From NCBI GenBank assembly GCA_020351875.1, contig CP070671.1:932242-996241 (forward strand): DNA of 64,000 nt, in the 5' to 3' direction. The notes under the pieces are model-generated. The model was not told the DNA's origin, made no database searches, and saw only the letters and a program-made list of their open reading frames with translations. The translations under genes and the position numbers were made by a program. This DNA is from Chromatiales bacterium. Lineage in GTDB: Bacteria > Pseudomonadota > Gammaproteobacteria > Steroidobacterales > GCA-2729495. This document shows positions 55,389 through 64,000 of the stretch, piece after piece (position 1 is the stretch's first letter; every line of letters starts with the position of its first letter).

Positions 55389-56936
55389 ATGATGTTTCGC
55401 AGTCGACTGCCCGGCGCCTCGCTCGCCATATGCCTGCTGGTCCTCACCGGCTGCGCCACCGTCAACTTCGATGCACCGAAGGAGCCGTCGTACTCGGTCT
55501 GGCCCGCGAACGACACCTACCTGGCCAGGCGGACGGCGGGGCTTGCCGATCAGACCCCGGACCGGGGCGGGTTTTACGATCTCGGCGATGGCGTCGACGC
55601 GCTGGCGGCCCGCTACGTGCTCGCGCGACGCGCCGAGCGCAGCATCGATACGATGTACTACCTGGTCAAGCAAGACCCCGTCGGTGCCTTGTTCATTCTC
55701 GGTCTACTGGAAGCGGCCGATCGCGGCGTGCGGGTCCGGGCGCTGGTGGACGACGCGGAACGCTCCAAGAATTCTCGCGTTATTGCGCTCAACGGCCATC
55801 CCAACGTGGAGATTCGCGTCTTCAACCCCTTCGCGCCCGGCGCGCCACGCTGGTGGAATGCCGTGACCGATTTCCGGCGCATCAACCGGCGCATGCACAA
55901 CAAGGCCTTCATTGCAGACAACGAAATCGCAATCATCGGCGGGCGCAATATTGCCGGCGAATACTTCGGTGCGAACGCCGACGTGATGTTCGCAGATGCC
56001 GATGTCGGGTGCGTCGGGCCGCTGGTCGGTGAATTGTCGGCCATGTTCGACGAATACTGGAACCATCGACTTGCCGTACCCGTGGAAACGCTGGCAAGGG
56101 GTCCGGATGATCCGGAAACCACTCTGCGCGAGGTGCGCCGGGAGATACTCGAGGACCGCAAGAGGCTCCGGGACGGGCCCTACCAGCGCGCGTTGACCCG
56201 GGCCATATCCGATACGGTCGCCGTCACACCAGACCAGGTTCGCTGGAAGCCCTATCGACTCGTCTACGACAACCCGGACAAGGGATTGAAACGCCGCCCT
56301 GATGACATCAAACCGCTCATCACACCACAGCTGCTCGAGTTTGCGCGGCAGGCGGAAGAGGAACTGATCATCCTGTCGCCCTACTTCGTGCCACGCAAGG
56401 AGGGCATGCAGCTATTTCGCGACCTGCGTGCGCGTGACGTAAAGGTAAAGGTCATCACCAACTCACTCGCCTCTACCAACCAGGTCCTCGTGCACAGCGG
56501 TTATGCGCCGGTGCGCAAGCGACTCCTGAGCATGGGCGTGCAGCTCTATGAGATCAATCCGACCGCCACGGAATTAAAGGAGGCCCGCGACGACGTGCGC
56601 GCCGGTGCCGGCACGCTGCACGGCAAACTCTTTCTTGCAGACCGAAAACGCGTGTTCATTGGCACCTTCAACTTCGATCCCCGTTCGGCGTACATCAACA
56701 CCGAAATGGGCGTGATCATCGGAGACGAAGAGCTGGCTACGGATTGGGCCGAACGCATCGTCGCCGCGCTGCCCAACGTAACTTACGAAGTGACTATGAA
56801 CGACAAGGCCGCGCTGCGGTGGACGAGCACGGTCCAGGGAGAGACAAAAACACTGAAGCGGGAGCCGGAAACCAGCTTCTGGAAACGCTTTGGCGTGAAT
56901 TTCCTGCGCATCTTCCCGATCGACGATCAACTATAG
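55389..56936 (+). CDS. Phospholipase D/cardiolipin synthase-like lipoprotein
   Basis: A 515-residue lipoprotein (lipobox LTGC near residue 22) with two intact HKD motifs: HNKAFIADNEIAIIGGRN and HGKLFLADRKRVFIGTFN. The layout resembles ClsC (YmdC)-type cardiolipin synthases, which transfer phosphatidyl groups, though here the protein would face the periplasm. The first ATG of ATGATG is taken. It starts 17 bp after pdxH; a shared transcript is possible but no functional link is obvious. Confidence 0.9.
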   Translation: MMFRSRLPGASLAICLLVLTGCATVNFDAPKEPSYSVWPANDTYLARRTAGLADQTPDRGGFYDLGDGVDALAARYVLARRAERSIDTMYYLVKQDPVGALFILGLLEAADRGVRVRALVDDAERSKNSRVIALNGHPNVEIRVFNPFAPGAPRWWNAVTDFRRINRRMHNKAFIADNEIAIIGGRNIAGEYFGANADVMFADADVGCVGPLVGELSAMFDEYWNHRLAVPVETLARGPDDPETTLREVRREILEDRKRLRDGPYQRALTRAISDTVAVTPDQVRWKPYRLVYDNPDKGLKRRPDDIKPLITPQLLEFARQAEEELIILSPYFVPRKEGMQLFRDLRARDVKVKVITNSLASTNQVLVHSGYAPVRKRLLSMGVQLYEINPTATELKEARDDVRAGAGTLHGKLFLADRKRVFIGTFNFDPRSAYINTEMGVIIGDEELATDWAERIVAALPNVTYEVTMNDKAALRWTSTVQGETKTLKREPETSFWKRFGVNFLRIFPIDDQL

Positions 56937-57164
56937 ACGGAGTTGAGAATCGGGGATCCGCTTTACGGGTCTGTGCCCTGCTGTTTCCCTGGTTGCGGGC
57001 CAGTGGCGAACGGCGATCCGGAAGAGGCGCCGCAGGTGGCGGTTGTCGGGGAACCGGCTCAAGATTCCGTGGTCCTAAGCCTTTCGTGGCGCCACACGAA
57101 CGAAGAACGGGCGATTCTGGCATCACGGGGAGGGAAGCATGTCTACCGCTGCAGGAAGCCGCCC
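56937..57164. other. Intergenic region upstream of the antiporter gene
   Basis: 228 bp with no recognised gene. An open frame joined to the antiporter frame runs through it but has no homology-like pattern and no ribosome site at its start. The AGGAAG before 57165 serves the antiporter. No clear promoter or hairpin was found. Confidence 0.4.
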
Positions 57165-58439
57165 ATGAATGCCATGTCACTGGCCATCGGTGCCGGCGCG
57201 CTGCTGTTGTACTCGCTGATCTCGGGGCGGCTGCAGGGGACCATCATCACCGCGCCGCTGGCGTTCGCGGCCTTTGGTCTCGCCGTCGGCACGGGTGGCT
57301 TCGGCGTCGCGGAGCTGGATTTCGAGCACGGGGCGATCCACGTGGTGGCGGAACTCACGCTGATCCTCGTGCTGTTCACGGATGCCGCGCGCATCGATCT
57401 CCGCTGCGTGCGCCGCGACCACAACCTGCCGGTGCGCATGCTGCTGGTGGCGCTGCCGCTGGCCGTGCTCGTCGGAGCCGTCATCGCCAAGTGGCTGTTT
57501 CCGTCCATCATGATCTGGGAGGCCGCGTTGCTGGCTGCACTGCTCGCGCCCACCGATGCGGCGCTTGGGCAGGCCGTGGTGTCGTCCAAAGACGTGCCCG
57601 TGAGGATTCGCCAGGCACTGAACGTGGAGAGCGGTTTGAACGACGGCATCGTGCTGCCCGCCGTGCTGCTGTTCGCCGCGCTGGCCAGCGCCGGGCAAGA
57701 GACCGCGTCGGCCGGCTCCTGGGTGCAGTTCGTATTGCTGCAGCTCACCCTCGGCCCGCTCACGGGCGTGGTGCTCGGTTACCTGGGCGCGCGCTTGCTG
57801 GACACGGCCGCCGAACGCGGCTGGGCCAGTGCCGCCTACCAGGGCATCGGGATACTGGCGATGGCCGTGCTGACCTATCTCGTGGCAGAACTGCTGGGCG
57901 GCAACGGCTTCATCGCCGCCTTCATCGGCGGCATGGTGTTCGGCAACTGCCTGCGCCATCCCTGCACCTTCCTGTTCGAGTTCATGGAAACGGAGGGGCA
58001 GCTGCTGATGCTGATCACTTTCCTGGTCTTCGGCGCAGCCCTCCTGCCCGAGGCTATCGAACACTTCCACCCGGAGTACGTGGTCTACGCGCTGCTCAGC
58101 CTGACCGTGATCCGCATGGTCCCGGTGGCGGTATCGCTGATCGGTGCCCGGGTCCGCCTGCCGACACAGCTGTTCCTCGGCTGGTTCGGCCCGCGGGGGC
58201 TGGCGTCGATCCTGTTCGTGCTGCTGGTGATGGAAGAAGCCGACGTGCCCAATCATGAAATGCTGTTATCGATCACGATGATTACCGTCGCACTGAGCAC
58301 GCTGCTGCACGGGGTGACCGCCGCACCGTTCGCAAAGCTGTACGGCGGGATGACCCAGCGCATGGGTGAGTGCGCGGAGAACCAGCCGGTGCCGGAACTT
58401 CCGTTGCGCGAAGGTCCGATGCCGGCGATCAACGACTGA
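57165..58439 (+). CDS. CPA1-type Na+(K+)/H+ antiporter
   Basis: A 424-residue membrane protein with about 12 helices of the NhaP-like CPA1 family. The ion-binding helices show LLAALLAPTDAALGQAVVSS and, following it, ALNVESGLNDGIVLPAVLL (the ND pair of CPA1 carriers), plus GNGFIAAFIGGMVFGN and LGWFGPRGLASILF. Start ATG at 57165 follows AGGA; the next ATG (57174) is possible. It should exchange Na+ or K+ for protons, which suits a cell with a sodium-pumping Nqr. Confidence 0.92.
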   Translation: MNAMSLAIGAGALLLYSLISGRLQGTIITAPLAFAAFGLAVGTGGFGVAELDFEHGAIHVVAELTLILVLFTDAARIDLRCVRRDHNLPVRMLLVALPLAVLVGAVIAKWLFPSIMIWEAALLAALLAPTDAALGQAVVSSKDVPVRIRQALNVESGLNDGIVLPAVLLFAALASAGQETASAGSWVQFVLLQLTLGPLTGVVLGYLGARLLDTAAERGWASAAYQGIGILAMAVLTYLVAELLGGNGFIAAFIGGMVFGNCLRHPCTFLFEFMETEGQLLMLITFLVFGAALLPEAIEHFHPEYVVYALLSLTVIRMVPVAVSLIGARVRLPTQLFLGWFGPRGLASILFVLLVMEEADVPNHEMLLSITMITVALSTLLHGVTAAPFAKLYGGMTQRMGECAENQPVPELPLREGPMPAIND

Positions 58440-58454
58440 TACGGGACGGGACTG

Positions 58455-60086
58455 ATGAACAAAATAGCCATCAAGAAATGGGACGAGCTTGCCGACCGGG
58501 AGCCCGAACATGCGCTGGTTGCTGACGTCGACCTGGTCGTGGTGCGTTTCGACGATGAGGTGAGCGTGCTGTACGGGCGCTGCGCCCACCGCGGGGCGCT
58601 GATGGCCGACGGTCACGTGCGGGGCCAAAACCTGATCTGCGGCGTGCACGACTGGGACTATCGCCTGGACACCGGGGTCAGTGAGTACAACAACAGCGAG
58701 ACGCTGCCGAAATTCTCTGCCTGGATCGAGGACGGCCAGGTGCTGGTAGACGAAGACGAGATTGCCGCCTGGGCGAGTGAACATCCGCAGCCTTTTGATC
58801 GCGACGCCTACCAGGGTGCCTACCAGGACCCCACCGGCACGGCGGATGAGCCCTACGTGAAATACATCCGCAAGCTCGCGGACGAGGGGTTGAGCAAGAC
58901 CGGGCATCACGGCCCGGCCTCTGCGATGGGCGTACCGCGCGACCAGCTGCCGAAGTGGGATGACCTGCAGTTCGTCGTCGGCCAGTTGCACAAGCTGCCC
59001 TTGCTGGACGAGGAAGACGTCGGCACCGACATCGTGATCGGCCCGGGTGCGAAGAAACCCCTGCGCCTGGACATTCCGCTGTTCGTGTCCGACATGAGTT
59101 TCGGCGCGCTGTCAGAGGAAGCGAAAATCGCGCTGTCCAGGGGTGCGGAACTCGCGGGCACCGGCATCTGCTCCGGCGAGGGCGGCATGCTGCCGGAGGA
59201 GCAGCAGGCGAACACGCGCTATTTCTATGAGCTCGCGTCCGCCCGCTTCGGTTTTTCCTGGGACAAGGTCAACAAGGCGCAGGCCTTTCACTTCAAGGGC
59301 GGCCAGGGCGCAAAGACCGGCACCGGCGGTCACCTGCCGGGCAACAAGGTGAAGGGCAAGATTGCCCAGGTGCGTGAACTGGCGGAAGGTCAGTCGGCCA
59401 TCTCTCCGGCGCGCTTCCCGGAGTGGAGCACACACGACGAATTCCGGGATTTTGCCGCCGAGGTGCGCGAGCAGACCGGCGGTATCCCGGTGGGCTTCAA
59501 GCTGTCGGCGCAACACATAGAGAAAGATATCGACGCGGCGCTCGACGTGGGCGTGGACTACGTGATCCTCGACGGGCGCGGCGGCGGGACCGGCGCGGCC
59601 CCTTTGATCTTCCGCGATCACATCTCGGTGCCGACAATTCCGGCCCTGGCACGGGCGCGCCGGCACCTGGATCGCTGCGACGCCGGCGACGTGACGCTGA
59701 TCATTACCGGCGGGCTGCGCCACCCGGCCGACTTCGCCAAGGCCATGGCACTGGGCGCCGACGGCGTCGCGGTATCGAACGCCGCCATCCAGGCCATCGG
59801 TTGTCTTGGCATGCGCGCGTGTCACACGAACAACTGCCCGGTGGGTATCGCCACGCAAAAACCGCAACTGCGTGCGCGCCTGCCGGTAGACATCGCGGCG
59901 GAACGGCTGGCCCGGTTCTTCCAGGCCACGGTCGAACTGATGACCGTCGTGGCGAGAGCCGCCGGCCATCGCCACCTGAACGAGTTCAACGCGGCAGACC
60001 TGACGACGTTCAACTCCGACATGGCACAACTGACCGGCGTCGCCTACGGCGGCGTGTCACCGGTAACCGGAGACAACAGCGCATGA
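58455..60086 (+). CDS. Rieske domain fused to a glutamate synthase-type FMN domain
   Basis: A 543-residue fusion. Residues 1-105 are a Rieske [2Fe-2S] domain with ligands Cys43-x-His45 and Cys62-x2-His65. Residues about 150-540 match the FMN/[3Fe-4S] synthase domain of GltB-like proteins: SDMSFGALSEEAKIALSRG, GQGAKTGTGGHLPG, ILDGRGGGTGAAP and the cluster Cys450, 456, 461 in CLGMRACHTNNCPVG. It lacks a glutaminase domain, so it cannot make glutamate from glutamine alone. The family is annotated as FMN-binding glutamate synthase-like; the true reaction is unknown. It overlaps the next gene by four bases. Confidence 0.92.
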   Translation: MNKIAIKKWDELADREPEHALVADVDLVVVRFDDEVSVLYGRCAHRGALMADGHVRGQNLICGVHDWDYRLDTGVSEYNNSETLPKFSAWIEDGQVLVDEDEIAAWASEHPQPFDRDAYQGAYQDPTGTADEPYVKYIRKLADEGLSKTGHHGPASAMGVPRDQLPKWDDLQFVVGQLHKLPLLDEEDVGTDIVIGPGAKKPLRLDIPLFVSDMSFGALSEEAKIALSRGAELAGTGICSGEGGMLPEEQQANTRYFYELASARFGFSWDKVNKAQAFHFKGGQGAKTGTGGHLPGNKVKGKIAQVRELAEGQSAISPARFPEWSTHDEFRDFAAEVREQTGGIPVGFKLSAQHIEKDIDAALDVGVDYVILDGRGGGTGAAPLIFRDHISVPTIPALARARRHLDRCDAGDVTLIITGGLRHPADFAKAMALGADGVAVSNAAIQAIGCLGMRACHTNNCPVGIATQKPQLRARLPVDIAAERLARFFQATVELMTVVARAAGHRHLNEFNAADLTTFNSDMAQLTGVAYGGVSPVTGDNSA

Positions 60087-60928
60087 ACAACGAAAATTTC
60101 CCGGTATTGGATCCAGACGCTATCGCGGCAACGCGAGATGCTCTCCACGCTTACTCGCAGGTGCTGGGCAGCTGGCCCGAAGCCTGCCGGCCCCGCCGCA
60201 AGCACTGGTGGCACATCAGCCTGAGACCCACCGTCCGTGGCTTGTCCACCGGACTCGTCCACGCGACTGTCGATTTCGAACTGCAACTCGATCTGCGCGC
60301 GAGCGTGCTGAGCGGCCAGGTGGCCGGTGGCGGCGAGCTCCGTGAATCTCTCCAGGGGCAGTCGGCCGCGGAACTGGCGGATTTGACAACGGCCTTCCTC
60401 GTTCGCGAAGGCGTGTCCCCGGATTTGGCGCCCGACGCTGACACATCGCAGGAATGGACGCAGGCGTGGTCCGGCTATCAGCCCGACACCGCCGCGGCTA
60501 TCGCCCGAGCCTGGACCTCGATTGCCGGCGCGATGGCAACCCTACGCGCCGGTATCCCGGAAGAGACCAGCCCAATCCAGCTCTGGTCGCATCATTTCGA
60601 CCTGGCGATGGTCTGGCTGCCGGGCGAGAAAATTCCCGGCCAGGATCCAGCCGACGAAGAACATTCTGACAAGCAGATGAATTTCGGCTTCACGCTGGGC
60701 GATGCCGGCATCCCGGAACCGTATTTCTACGTCACCGCGTACCCCCAGCCAGACGCGTTGCCCAACCTCCCATTACCCGACGGCACAACCTGGCATACCG
60801 AAGGTTTCAGCGGCGCGGTATTGCTCTACCGTGACCTGTTGGAACAGGCCGAACCGGAGCGCTACCTGCTCGACCTGTGGCGCACTCTGGTGGCGGCCGG
60901 CCGCGAGCATCTGCTCGAGAAATCCTAG
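60083..60928 (+). CDS. DUF5996 family protein
   Basis: A 281-residue soluble protein with RPRRKHWWHISLRPTVRGL, VHATVDFELQLDL, then SPIQLWSHHFDLAMVWLPG and EPYFYVTAYPQPD, the pattern of DUF5996. Function unknown; Trp and His residues are clustered in the conserved parts. Start ATG at 60083 in an ATGA overlap with the Rieske-glutamate synthase gene, indicating coupled translation. Open frame upstream of the ATG is only a shadow of that gene. Confidence 0.85.
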   Translation: MNNENFPVLDPDAIAATRDALHAYSQVLGSWPEACRPRRKHWWHISLRPTVRGLSTGLVHATVDFELQLDLRASVLSGQVAGGGELRESLQGQSAAELADLTTAFLVREGVSPDLAPDADTSQEWTQAWSGYQPDTAAAIARAWTSIAGAMATLRAGIPEETSPIQLWSHHFDLAMVWLPGEKIPGQDPADEEHSDKQMNFGFTLGDAGIPEPYFYVTAYPQPDALPNLPLPDGTTWHTEGFSGAVLLYRDLLEQAEPERYLLDLWRTLVAAGREHLLEKS

Positions 60929-60962
60929 TCGGTCCCTGGATCGGGCGACTGCTATCGGAGAA

Positions 60963-60976
60963 CGCCCAAATGGGCG
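60963..60976. terminator. Small GC hairpin between convergent genes
   Basis: CGCCC-aaat-GGGCG, followed on the plus strand by a weak CTTTCTTC stretch, lies in the 95 bp between the DUF5996 and MBL-fold stops. A weak candidate terminator. Confidence 0.3.
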
Positions 60977-61023
60977 CTGCGCTTTCTTCGTTGGTGTTGA
61001 TGACGCTATCGTTCAGCCGGGCA

Positions 61024-61947
61024 CTAGCGGCCGATCGCGTAGTAGGCGGCTACCCGGTCGACGAGTATCTTGAACTTGCGCTTCTGGAAGCCGCGGATGT
61101 CTGCCCACGGCGACAGGTCCAGCCGGCCTGAGACCAGGAAACTAGGCGTGCCGTTGTCCATCTCTGCATTCACCGCCTGCATCAGGCCTTCCCAGAATTC
61201 GCGGCGTTCGCGAATCTGGATGATCGGGCCCATGGACGGCGCTGCCTTGAAGCCGCCCTTGCCGGGCAATGGCACCAGGTGTGCACCGATCACCTGCTCC
61301 AGCCCCTCGCGCTCCGCCAGCCCTTCTATGGCCTTTAGCGACTCGACGGCGTTGTAGAAATGAAAGTCCGCCACCTGCGGGTCCCACGGCAGGTAACCGC
61401 CGCCGGCCGGCCGCGGCGTCACGAGGTCGACCGTGTAGATCATCCTGTGCGGACGCGGAATCATGACCACCAGGCACGTGCCGTGACTGGGCCCGAAGTA
61501 GTGCAGGTCCAGAGACTGGCCGCCCAGTTTCACCTTGTACGTGTTCTTGAAAGTGATATCCGGCGGCACCACGTCGGCATTCGGCGATTCGCGCCACACC
61601 TGCACGCAGCGCTTGTGGGCCACGAAACGGGCGCCCTCGTCCTTGAAGATCTGCCCGCCGCGTGCGTGGTCCCAGTGGGCGTGGGAATAGACCACGAATT
61701 TCACGGGTAATTCAGTGACAGCCGATATGGCCTTTCGGTACTCCGCGGCCGCCTCAGGCGACTGCGGGTCGGTCACGATCACACCCTTCGGCGTCACCAT
61801 GAACAGGCTGCGATAGGGCCCGTAGCGGAAGGTATACAGCCCGTCGGCCAGCTGCTCCGTCTCGCTGAACGGAATGCCCGGGGGTATCAGCTGGGCGGTG
61901 GCGGAGCCGGCAATCAGACACAACAGCAGCGCGAAGACTGCGATCAA
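61024..61947 (-). CDS. Exported MBL-fold metallo-hydrolase
   Basis: A 307-residue metallo-beta-lactamase-fold protein with a signal peptide (cleaved near GSATAQ). The metal motif HxHxDH is SHAHWDHARGG; further ligands are plausible in GPSHGTCLV, YTVDLVTPRP and GAHLVPLPG. The reaction is unknown; relatives include quinoprotein-associated and SoxH-like hydrolases. The start is a TTG at 61947 in a TTGA overlap with the upstream channel gene, with GGAG before it. Confidence 0.87.
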   Translation of the reverse strand: MIAVFALLLCLIAGSATAQLIPPGIPFSETEQLADGLYTFRYGPYRSLFMVTPKGVIVTDPQSPEAAAEYRKAISAVTELPVKFVVYSHAHWDHARGGQIFKDEGARFVAHKRCVQVWRESPNADVVPPDITFKNTYKVKLGGQSLDLHYFGPSHGTCLVVMIPRPHRMIYTVDLVTPRPAGGGYLPWDPQVADFHFYNAVESLKAIEGLAEREGLEQVIGAHLVPLPGKGGFKAAPSMGPIIQIRERREFWEGLMQAVNAEMDNGTPSFLVSGRLDLSPWADIRGFQKRKFKILVDRVAAYYAIGR

Positions 61948-64000
61948 TCCGCCGCTCCGGGCCCGATGTTCCTGAACGGCGTTGTGGTGGCCTGTTCCGC
62001 ACCGGCCGGGGCGCCGGGCTGCGGCACTCCGACGGCATCCACAGCCTCCATGTAAACGTGCACGTCACGCTGCGGGAAGGCGATGGTGATCCCGGCCTCC
62101 TTGAACTTTTGGTCGATACGAGTCAGCACGTCCGTCTGCGACGACAGTCGCTCGGACGTTGAGCCAATGAATATCCGCAGCCCCAGGTTCAGGGAGCTAT
62201 CGCCAAACTGCTCGAAGTGGACGAAAGGCGCCGGTTCATCCAGTACAGTCGGGCATTCGTTCGCTGCCTCCACCATAAGGGCCATGGCTTTCTCCGTGTC
62301 GCTGCCGTAAGCGACGCCGACCACGATCGTCATACGGGTCATCGTATCGCCCAGGGTCCAGTTCAGCAGCCGCCCGGTGATCATCTCCTTGTTGGGAATG
62401 ACCAGTTCCTTCTGCTCCCAGTCGCGGATGGTCGTCGCCCGAATTCGAATCTTGCTCACGGCACCGCTAGCGTCCCCGACGGTAATAATGTCCCCCACCC
62501 GGATCGGGCGCTCAAACAGCAGGATCAGGCCGCAGATGAAATTCGCGACGATTTCCTGCAGCCCAAAGCCGATGCCGACGCCGAGGGCCGCGGCCAACCA
62601 ACCCAGCTGGGAGGCACGGACGCCGAGCAGGCTGAGTATCACGACGACCACGACCGCAGTAATCGCGTACTTCGTCAATGTCTGTACGGTGTAGCGCCCG
62701 CCCGCGGTGACGCTGCCCTGCTTCAGAAGAATGATGTTCAGCAACGACGGCAGGTTAGTGGCGAGCACGTAGCCGCCGATCCCGACGACGGCCACCAGCA
62801 ACAGGTCCTCCAGCGTGACCGGAACAAGCTGCTCCACCCCATTCACGAGCGCGGTCTTGTTCCACAGGCTAATGCGTTCGAGGACCCCGAAGGCCGGCAG
62901 CACCTTGCCCCATACCGCGGCAAGCCCGAGCACGACCAACAGTAAGACGGTCGCGTTCAGCAACTGCCGGCTGTCCGTGTCGAGGGCCACCAGGTCGATT
63001 TCGGGTTCACCGATATCGCCCTCCTCGGATGGTTCAGCATCTTCCGCCTCGCCGGCGCGCCTCGCGCGGGCGGCTTCGAGCGCCGCCACGGCCTTGTTGT
63101 AGGCGAGGCGCCGATTCGTCATCAACAGCCACCGACGCACGAGAGCGGCGCCCAGCCAAATAGCCGTGATCAGCCAGATGGACTCGAACAGGCTGGCGGC
63201 GAGTTGCTGGGTCGTGTAGTCGTAACCAAAATAGGACAGCACCATGAACGCGACAGGCACCAGCACGGCCAAGGGAAACCACAGGTAGCGCCAGCGCCAC
63301 CAGCGGCTTTCGGGATGGGCGGCGAACACATCCTTCGCGGCACCCCGGGTGGGATGGCCGATGCTAATGGCCAGCCACACCAGGGTCACCATCAACGCGA
63401 AGAAACTCATGTTGGTGAGCACTCCGCCAAAACCGCCAGTCAATTCGTCCGTCGTGTTGGAGGTGCGAAACACGAAGAAGATCGGGAATGCGATCGCGAT
63501 GAAGATCCGGAGCTGCCGGCGCACCTTCTTGAGCACATCCCGGTTCCAGCCGAAGTGACGGCCCGCAACTCCTTTCTCGCGGAGCAGCTCCAGCACCAGC
63601 AGAGGAAATGCGACCCAGATGGCGACTTCGACCAGGGCCTGGCCGATAGCCGTCGCAAAGGTTGAACCGAAAGGCGCAGTGGCCAGACCACCGCCGACCG
63701 CGCCGAGCAGCAATGGCAGGGGGGCTGCCAGCAGCACGGAATAGCCCACAGCCTGGAAGGTGGGCGCCATCGAATCGTCGCGAATACGGCCTACCTTCTC
63801 ACCACACTCGACCAGACCCTGACTGAAGCGCCGGCTACGCAACGCCAGCACGATGCCCACGATCACGAGCAACAGGTAAATCGGTGCTTCCAGTGCACGC
63901 ACCAGCGCGAGGCTGACGGTTTCCAGCCAGGGCGCCGGCGCCAGGTAGCGCGCAATTTCGCGCGGCAATTTCGCCCATTGGGCGGCGTCCACGCGCGCCG
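61944..64000 (-). CDS. MscK/KefA-like mechanosensitive channel, 5' end beyond window
   Basis: At least 685 residues, open to the right edge. About ten membrane helices are followed by the MscS-type pore and beta domain: GWLAAALGVGIGFGLQEIVA, NFICGLILLFERPIRVGDII, IRIRATTIRDWEQKELVIPN and KEMITGRLLNWTLGD. MscK proteins are about 1,100 residues with a large periplasmic N-domain and extra helices, so the missing part is probably several hundred residues. It overlaps the MBL-fold gene by four bases. Confidence 0.92.
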   Translation of the reverse strand, partial: ARVDAAQWAKLPREIARYLAPAPWLETVSLALVRALEAPIYLLLVIVGIVLALRSRRFSQGLVECGEKVGRIRDDSMAPTFQAVGYSVLLAAPLPLLLGAVGGGLATAPFGSTFATAIGQALVEVAIWVAFPLLVLELLREKGVAGRHFGWNRDVLKKVRRQLRIFIAIAFPIFFVFRTSNTTDELTGGFGGVLTNMSFFALMVTLVWLAISIGHPTRGAAKDVFAAHPESRWWRWRYLWFPLAVLVPVAFMVLSYFGYDYTTQQLAASLFESIWLITAIWLGAALVRRWLLMTNRRLAYNKAVAALEAARARRAGEAEDAEPSEEGDIGEPEIDLVALDTDSRQLLNATVLLLVVLGLAAVWGKVLPAFGVLERISLWNKTALVNGVEQLVPVTLEDLLLVAVVGIGGYVLATNLPSLLNIILLKQGSVTAGGRYTVQTLTKYAITAVVVVVILSLLGVRASQLGWLAAALGVGIGFGLQEIVANFICGLILLFERPIRVGDIITVGDASGAVSKIRIRATTIRDWEQKELVIPNKEMITGRLLNWTLGDTMTRMTIVVGVAYGSDTEKAMALMVEAANECPTVLDEPAPFVHFEQFGDSSLNLGLRIFIGSTSERLSSQTDVLTRIDQKFKEAGITIAFPQRDVHVYMEAVDAVGVPQPGAPAGAEQATTTPFRNIGPGAAD

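Overview
The window is a gene-dense, high-GC stretch that looks chromosomal and proteobacterial, most likely from a marine or sediment gammaproteobacterium. The evidence is gene content: a complete Na+-translocating NADH:quinone oxidoreductase (Nqr) operon with its maturation factors, TonB-type envelope proteins, a PEP-CTERM sorting signal, many c-type cytochromes and gammaproteobacterial REP-like palindromes. I saw no rRNA, tRNA, CRISPR array, insertion sequence, integrase or phage gene. The taxonomic call is inference.

Layout. 1-4.6 kb (minus): an atypical nitrilase-fold protein, then the alpha and beta subunits of a type II DMSO-reductase-family molybdoenzyme (beta runs off the left edge). 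4.75-10.1 kb: methyltransferase, TIGR02444-type protein, a Ser/Thr kinase fused to a TonB C-terminal domain, an SDR resembling chlorophyll b reductase, and a small cytochrome c. 10.2-17 kb: a HemN/HemW-like radical SAM protein divergent from a three-gene cluster encoding an OmcA/MtrC-type surface decaheme lipoprotein, a DmsE/MtrA-type periplasmic decaheme cytochrome and an MtrB/PioB-type barrel. This is a complete outer-membrane electron conduit. 17-20.6 kb: gnd-zwf-pgl, flanked by REP-like elements and a two-copy structured repeat. 20.6-22.1 kb: a TonB-domain protein (probable CTG start) and a CBS-domain protein. 22.1-29.4 kb: nqrABCDEF-nqrM (minus) divergent from apbE. 29.4-39.1 kb: VOC protein, PQQ dehydrogenase, MFS transporter, two tandem DUF2860-like outer-membrane proteins and a large AsmA-family protein. 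39.2-46.7 kb: a UbiD-family protein with a Tat-like leader, DUF4136 lipoprotein, octaheme-TPR lipoprotein, an ExbB-TonB fusion, a YgjP-like metallopeptidase and a PEP-CTERM protein. 46.7-64 kb: two-component system, PPIase-HupE-SpoIIAA-like operon, SYLF protein, MscS channel, SPOR lipoprotein, pdxH, PLD-family lipoprotein, Na+/H+ antiporter, Rieske-glutamate synthase fusion with DUF5996, MBL-fold hydrolase and an MscK-like channel running off the right edge.

The dominant theme is respiratory electron transfer at the envelope. Nqr (flavinylated by ApbE, matured by NqrM) feeds quinone. The molybdoenzyme, PQQ dehydrogenase and small cytochrome are possible periplasmic donors or acceptors, and the MtrCAB-like conduit can carry electrons across the outer membrane. 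How the quinone pool connects to the conduit is not seen here: no CymA-like quinol dehydrogenase is present.

The least ordinary items are the kinase-TonB and ExbB-TonB fusions, the nitrilase-fold protein that has lost its catalytic Cys and Lys, the molybdoenzyme with Arg in place of an FeS-ligand His, the two-copy repeat whose stem covaries, and the probable CTG start.
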